Shown in pieces: positions 61,501-64,000 of a DNA stretch of 64,000 bases. The translations under genes were made by a program, and so were the position numbers. Each line of letters starts with the position of its first letter. The first letter of the stretch is position 1. Under the pieces are notes generated by a model, which was given only the letters and a program-made list of their open reading frames with translations, did no database searches and was not told the origin of the DNA. This DNA is from a virus: positions 1 to 64,000 of IMG/VR virus record IMGVR_UViG_3300007511_000012; one strand, given 5' to 3'.

Positions 61501-62407
61501 CTCCAAGGTAAATAAGACCTGCTTCGGTGCGCTCTGTCAGATTGAGGCTTTCACCTCGCTGCAGGAGTTCCAAGACGGTGACCTTGACAACCATCGCCAG
61601 CTCTACCACTTGATCGTTGATAACTACGAGCAGATCCGAAAGTCGGATGAAGGTAAGAAGAAGTGGTTGGATAAGCTAGAAGCCATCGGTGACAAGAACC
61701 GCGAGGAGGTCGATAAGATCATCTCCGTCTACACCAAGACCAAGATGCCTGAGATGGAGGAAGCCGCTCGATCTCTCGTCCTTGATGCTAATGTGATGGA
61801 CTGGACTTACATCGATCACTTAGTAGATTCCCTCAAGACTATCGAGCACCCTAAACCTCGACGACAGCTCCAGATCGATCGCTGCTTCGAACGGATTGCA
61901 AAGAACGGCGATCGTCGTGAAAAGATCCTTGAGCGCATCGATGCTTTCTTCGATCTAGACGAGGCAATGGGTTCTGTTGCGCACATTGAAGACTGGTCGC
62001 GTGATGAGAAGATTCGTCTCTACCAGGAGATCACGTCTGCTATCAATAATGCGTTGGTCTTTCCTGCCGAGGTGATGAAGCGAATCACCAAGACTGATAT
62101 GCCCTCTGTCTGTGAGATCCCTGGCGGGGAGAAGGCTGTTGCTTGGGGTTGCGCCGCCGAGATCCAGAAGAAGACCACCAAGAAGGGTAAAGAGTTCTAT
62201 CGCCTTCGAATGATCGATGACCAGAACAGATCTTGCTGGCTTCGAGTATGGGGTAAGTTCTTCGAGTGGGGTGAGGAGCGCGGACAAAAGCTCTACTACG
62301 AACCACCCGATTTCTCCTACTGGTTGATGGAGGTGGATGTAGATCCTAACTGGGGCGCTTCCACCGCAGCCTTTAAGATGCGCAGGATCCCCCTAGCCGA
62401 TGATTAA
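58517..62407 (+). CDS. dnaE: DNA polymerase III alpha subunit (DnaE-type, family C)
   Basis: The 1296-residue protein is a bacterial-type replicative polymerase. Domains in order are a PHP domain (MHGHDGYSTYDG, SITNHGN) with a charged insert near residues 100-150 and, in its later part, FIATADSHYP-like metal residues. The catalytic palm has GPARGSGGGSLVNYLLG, PDIDSD (496-501) and KFDFLGLTLMK (third Asp). Fingers, helix-hairpin-helix GKAMEEIIEHRPF and a C-terminal OB fold (VAWGCAAEIQKKTTKKG) follow. It starts at GTG 58517. The middle of the gene (about 59.3-61.2 kb) is visibly richer in G+C than neighbouring genes. It may be the main replicase, beside the family A enzyme. Confidence 0.92.
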   Translation: MSFDDFKKPNRFVGMHGHDGYSTYDGLGYPADHLDFVLENGMDALSITNHGNCNSLPFLWKHGEKLRKQGRNVRTISGCEFYFVPSLKEWEKQYQNHRDRVKAERDAKKQEALSKIDVNKDAEDDEAQGGHVIEDEEASKTYDPDALDWKRRYHLVVTARNLTGLQNLFRLIKRSYKEGFYRFPRIDFEMLKEHGEGLQVSSACLAGIATGTVFKGQAHKKDFEEIMRDLGNLTDRFHDALSPDRFFWEIQFNSLDAQHTTNHYLLEMAKRHNLPLIATADSHYPRPDLWEARELYKKLGWMRDKPTPLPTFDELKCELYPKNAEQMWEEYGRHYTQHDFYNGTEDMVRQAIERTHDLTWNEFEDVWIDSKAKLPNYANPQRSHACYPEPPEDTPFQQLAKLVKAAMIREGLGDKPEYVARVKEEMDDIKFLGFENYFLTMYDVFHLAEKKTLFGPARGSGGGSLVNYLLGITQIDPLPFGLLWSRFLGRHRTSWPDIDSDAGDRDALIDAARVLFGEDAVIPVSNFNTLKLKSIVKDVAKFYQIDFAEVNRITGPLQGEVEPFARDANTEKSVFVLKHDDCMKYSDNYRTFMEKYPHVEKHVSTLFMEQRAIGRHAGGVLIADENELAETMPLIGVRGELQTPWTEGMNFRNLEDNGFIKFDFLGLTLMKDVENCIKRVLRTPDNPQPSFAQIKEYFDEHLNCRYVKQDDPKVWEHSYHHQNFAPGLFQFTAQGARNFCQQAKPDNIEELAAITAIYRPGPLKANVHIKYVEAKNDRDNIVYDHPVIERVLGPTCGFITFQEQFMTLAVELAGFTPGESDKMRKTLVKKSLDTIGKKGSERDQLRKQFVEGAQRLHDLDPKITHALFDKIEFFSLYGFNKSHAVAYAIDSYYAAWLYTYHPKEWIATVLQSENNSPNGLAKTIREVKVLGYKFAPSDINYSGEEWDYNPERKAFVPPLSSIKGVGGKAMEEIIEHRPFRNLRELFFNEEGKWRHSKVNKTCFGALCQIEAFTSLQEFQDGDLDNHRQLYHLIVDNYEQIRKSDEGKKKWLDKLEAIGDKNREEVDKIISVYTKTKMPEMEEAARSLVLDANVMDWTYIDHLVDSLKTIEHPKPRRQLQIDRCFERIAKNGDRREKILERIDAFFDLDEAMGSVAHIEDWSRDEKIRLYQEITSAINNALVFPAEVMKRITKTDMPSVCEIPGGEKAVAWGCAAEIQKKTTKKGKEFYRLRMIDDQNRSCWLRVWGKFFEWGEERGQKLYYEPPDFSYWLMEVDVDPNWGASTAAFKMRRIPLADD

Positions 62408-62603
62408 TCCGGGACAACTTGTCAGAATCACAAAGACAGCTGTGCAGGACAGTCGCCATCTAAATAAGTTGGGTGTCTTGCTGAAGGATAATGGTGTGGA
62501 CGATTGTGGCATTCCAGAAGTATATATTTTAGTCGATGGTGATAGAATATGGGTATACCCAGACGGATATGAGGTGATTGATGATCAAGTTTCCGATCTC
62601 TAA
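62400..62603 (+). CDS. Small SH3/KOW-like protein 3
   Basis: The 67-residue protein starts inside the DnaE stop region. INPGQLVRITKTAV, KLGVLLKDNG, VYILVDGDRIWVYP and YEVIDD follow the same short-barrel pattern as the two upstream of DnaE. Its end overlaps the kinase fusion gene, so all three genes are coupled. Function is unknown. Confidence 0.6.
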   Translation: MINPGQLVRITKTAVQDSRHLNKLGVLLKDNGVDDCGIPEVYILVDGDRIWVYPDGYEVIDDQVSDL

Positions 62604-63489
62604 GGTCGTTCTAGAGGGTTGCGACCTAAGTGGCAAGACCTCGCTCTATAACTCCATTCATAAGCGATCTGGATTCCGATGGAACATTGATGATAGGTCA
62701 TCTTTGTCAATGTGCGTCTACGCTAATCAATATGATCGGGATGATTACTACCTTAGAAAGAACCTCACGATGGAGCTATCTAACCTGAACAATCACTTTG
62801 TTCTTCTCCATCCTGACCTGGACGTGATTCATAACAGATATCTCGACCGAGGAGATGAGTTCCAGGATGTCGACTCTCTGATCGACCTGCACACAAGGTT
62901 CAGCAAGGAGTTTGAAAAGATCTGCATGTTACCTAACGTTCATGCCTTCACTTCAGGGACGCTGAAGGACCAGGCCGATCGATTGATGAGTAACTTCTCT
63001 GACTGGGAAGCAAGGACACCTGAACAGATCGGTCGTTTGGCCTATGAGTTCGCCAAGTTCAGCCCGAACCGTGAGTGCACAACGATGCAGTTCCACTTCT
63101 ACGATGACGGAACCTTTGAGGAGGTGAATGACAATATTGAATTTACTCCTGGCGAGGAAGTGTACTACGCTCGAATCAGAGGCAAACTGATCGGAAAGAT
63201 AGAAGATGAGCTTCGCGGCCGAAACCCTTATAAGCGCAAGGAGACAGACCAGTCACGAAGGTTTGTGTTCTCCGGAGAGGAATGCATCTCCTTCATCCAG
63301 GTTCTCGTTCGGGATGGTTTGATGGATGTCCACGCTGTATTTCGAAGTTCTGATACAGAGCGCAAGACAGCCACCGACATTCAGCTAATCCATTACCTAG
63401 GCAGAGAGGCCTTTAGGTTGCTCAGATTGAACCCAGATGAATATAAAGTTCGCTTCCGGTTTAACATAAACAGTGCTCACGTACTTTAA
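62581..63489 (+). CDS. P-loop deoxynucleotide-kinase-like domain fused to ThyA/dCMP-hydroxymethylase-like domain
   Basis: The 302-residue protein starts at ATG 62581 after GAGGTG (TTG 62578 possible). Residues ~1-135 look like a thymidylate-kinase-type domain: VVLEGCDLSGKTS (Walker A) and NRYLDRGDEF. Residues ~165-302 align with thymidylate synthase: SRRF (phosphate-binding arginines, ~225-228), Cys235 in EECISFIQVLVRDG where ThyA has its nucleophile, RSSD (255-258), Asp266 where ThyA has the Asn that reads uracil, and a terminal SAHVL (ThyA THLY). The Asn-to-Asp change is the dCMP-specifying feature of T4 gp42. The domain ends right after this motif, shorter than ThyA. A role in modified-nucleotide synthesis is inferred. 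Confidence 0.7.
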   Translation: MIKFPISKVVLEGCDLSGKTSLYNSIHKRSGFRWNIDDRSSLSMCVYANQYDRDDYYLRKNLTMELSNLNNHFVLLHPDLDVIHNRYLDRGDEFQDVDSLIDLHTRFSKEFEKICMLPNVHAFTSGTLKDQADRLMSNFSDWEARTPEQIGRLAYEFAKFSPNRECTTMQFHFYDDGTFEEVNDNIEFTPGEEVYYARIRGKLIGKIEDELRGRNPYKRKETDQSRRFVFSGEECISFIQVLVRDGLMDVHAVFRSSDTERKTATDIQLIHYLGREAFRLLRLNPDEYKVRFRFNINSAHVL

Positions 63490-63491
63490 TC

Positions 63492-63520
63492 TTAAACAAA
63501 TCAAAATTTTTATCTAGAAT
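63492..63520 (+). promoter_or_regulatory. Promoter TTAAAC-N17-TAGAAT before lipoprotein gene
   Basis: TTAAAC (63492-63497) and TAGAAT (63515-63520) have 17-base spacing, a one-base variant of the TTGAAC class, in a 76-base gap. An AAAGGAAA site precedes ATG 63566. Confidence 0.55.
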
Positions 63521-63565
63521 ACCTTATCATTAACTTACGTTCAAGGCACAGAAAGGAAAATAATA

Positions 63566-63910
63566 ATGCGCCTAGCACTAGTAACAATGTTCGCAATCGG
63601 TCTGATGGGTTGTCCCGACGACAAGGCAGCCACCACGGCTGCTGCAACCACCACAACCGGTACCGCCACAATGGCAACTGGTAATGAAGGTACGACTAAT
63701 ACGGAGACCACTGAGGGAACCGAAACGAATACCGAAAATACCAACAACACTGGTAGCACCACCAATACAGAAGGTGCTGCTACTGAGACCAATGCAGCCG
63801 CGGCCAACGAAGCTGCTGCAGCAGCACCAACCACGGCAACGGAGGAAACTCCTGCCGCAACGAACACCAACACCGATGAGACGAAAACTACTAACAATAG
63901 TAACGACTAA
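63566..63910 (+). CDS. Thr/Asn/Glu-rich lipoprotein
   Basis: The 114-residue protein has a lipoprotein signal (LALVTMFAIGLMGC, Cys16). The mature part is almost entirely Thr, Asn, Glu and Ala with no hydrophobic core, so it should be an extended, disordered surface chain. It has its own promoter and a terminator-like hairpin downstream. Such chains could shield the host surface or be glycosylated; no function is known. Confidence 0.72.
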   Translation: MRLALVTMFAIGLMGCPDDKAATTAAATTTTGTATMATGNEGTTNTETTEGTETNTENTNNTGSTTNTEGAATETNAAAANEAAAAAPTTATEETPAATNTNTDETKTTNNSND

Positions 63911-63933
63911 TCAAATCGATTTTGGTAATCGTG

Positions 63934-63960
63934 AAGGGGGCCTCTGTGCCCCCTTCTTTA
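63934..63960 (+). terminator. Probable terminator after lipoprotein gene
   Basis: AAGGGGG and CCCCCTT form a stem around CCTCTGTG, followed by CTTTATTT. The tail is weaker than in the head-region terminators. Confidence 0.6.
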
Positions 63961-63973
63961 TTTGGAGACAAAA

Positions 63974-64000
63974 ATGACAAGACATGCGCTGGTGACGGGA
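63974..64000 (+). CDS. Start of NAD-dependent epimerase/SDR gene, cut by window edge
   Basis: An ATG at 63974 after GGAGAC opens MTRHALVTG, the beginning of a Rossmann-fold nucleotide-sugar epimerase or dehydratase. Only nine codons are in the window, so the call rests on this typical N-terminus and on the second epimerase at 52740. Confidence 0.5.

Noticed and set aside
63541-63897. Minus-strand Val/Ala-rich ORF opposite the lipoprotein
   Set aside because: It is the shadow of Thr/Asn/Ala codons on the + strand, which has a promoter, ribosome site and lipobox.
1-64000. tRNA genes, integrase, insertion sequences or an attachment site
   Set aside because: No cloverleaf, transposase, integrase or flanking repeat was recognised by reading; a tRNA search program was not available.

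Overview
The window is a contiguous piece of a large tailed bacteriophage genome of the T4-like (contractile-tail myovirus) kind. The evidence is a run of T4-type virion genes in phage order: terminase, portal, prohead protease, scaffold, major capsid protein, neck genes, sheath, tube, hub-assembly genes, tape measure and baseplate. A T4-type replication block follows. Genes are tightly packed, often overlapping by 4-60 bases, with frequent TTG and GTG starts. All but one lie on the + strand. I found no tRNA, rRNA, insertion sequence, integrase or CRISPR array, and no gene-free stretch longer than about 180 bases. The host is probably Gram-negative, because the phage encodes two secreted proteins that look like outer-membrane beta-barrels, three lipobox lipoproteins and a lytic transglycosylase. 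I cannot name the host or phage species.

Layout. 1-11.2 kb holds packaging and head genes, including a virion-block gene for a ribosomal protein bS21 homologue, an extremely acidic scaffold, and two small genes behind an identical 99-bp leader. 11.3-31.5 kb holds neck, two full-length sheath paralogues, tube, hub assembly, tape measure and baseplate. 31.5-42 kb holds replication and nucleotide genes: a minimal family A DNA polymerase, a degenerate HD-domain protein, a gp32-like SSB, UvsX/RecA, dUTPase, 5'-3' exonuclease, DnaB-like helicase, B12-dependent ribonucleotide reductase and a ClpP-like protease. 42-47.3 kb holds a lipoprotein transglycosylase, small genes, an all-alpha NTP pyrophosphatase and two tail-fibre genes. 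47.3-53.7 kb is an accessory region: a pyrophosphatase-HAD fusion, a HAD phosphatase, ThyX, Smr, a deoxyribosyltransferase, a tiny lipoprotein, two beta-barrel candidates and a sugar epimerase. 53.7-64 kb holds an XPD/DinG helicase, a ligase-fold protein with a convergent HxGH nucleotidyltransferase (the only minus-strand gene), a DnaE-type polymerase III alpha subunit flanked by small SH3-like proteins, a kinase fused to a thymidylate-synthase-like domain, a lipoprotein, and the start of another epimerase.

Transcription signals sort into three groups by eye. Most virion genes have a CATATTTA-like element just upstream (late). TTGAAC-N17-TATAAT-like promoters precede SSB, the pyrophosphatase-HAD fusion and ThyX, and a variant precedes the last lipoprotein. 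GTGTAAATC placed 16-17 bases (measured from GTGTAA) before TATAAT precedes both DNA polymerases, the XPD helicase and the minus-strand gene. Several promoter-like elements abut SD-less start codons, which suggests leaderless transcripts.

The strongest candidates for something undescribed are the P-loop kinase fused to a ThyA/dCMP-hydroxymethylase-like domain in a phage that also carries a divergent ThyX, the shared GTGTAAATC promoter class, the secreted outer-membrane cluster, and the ligase/nucleotidyltransferase pair.
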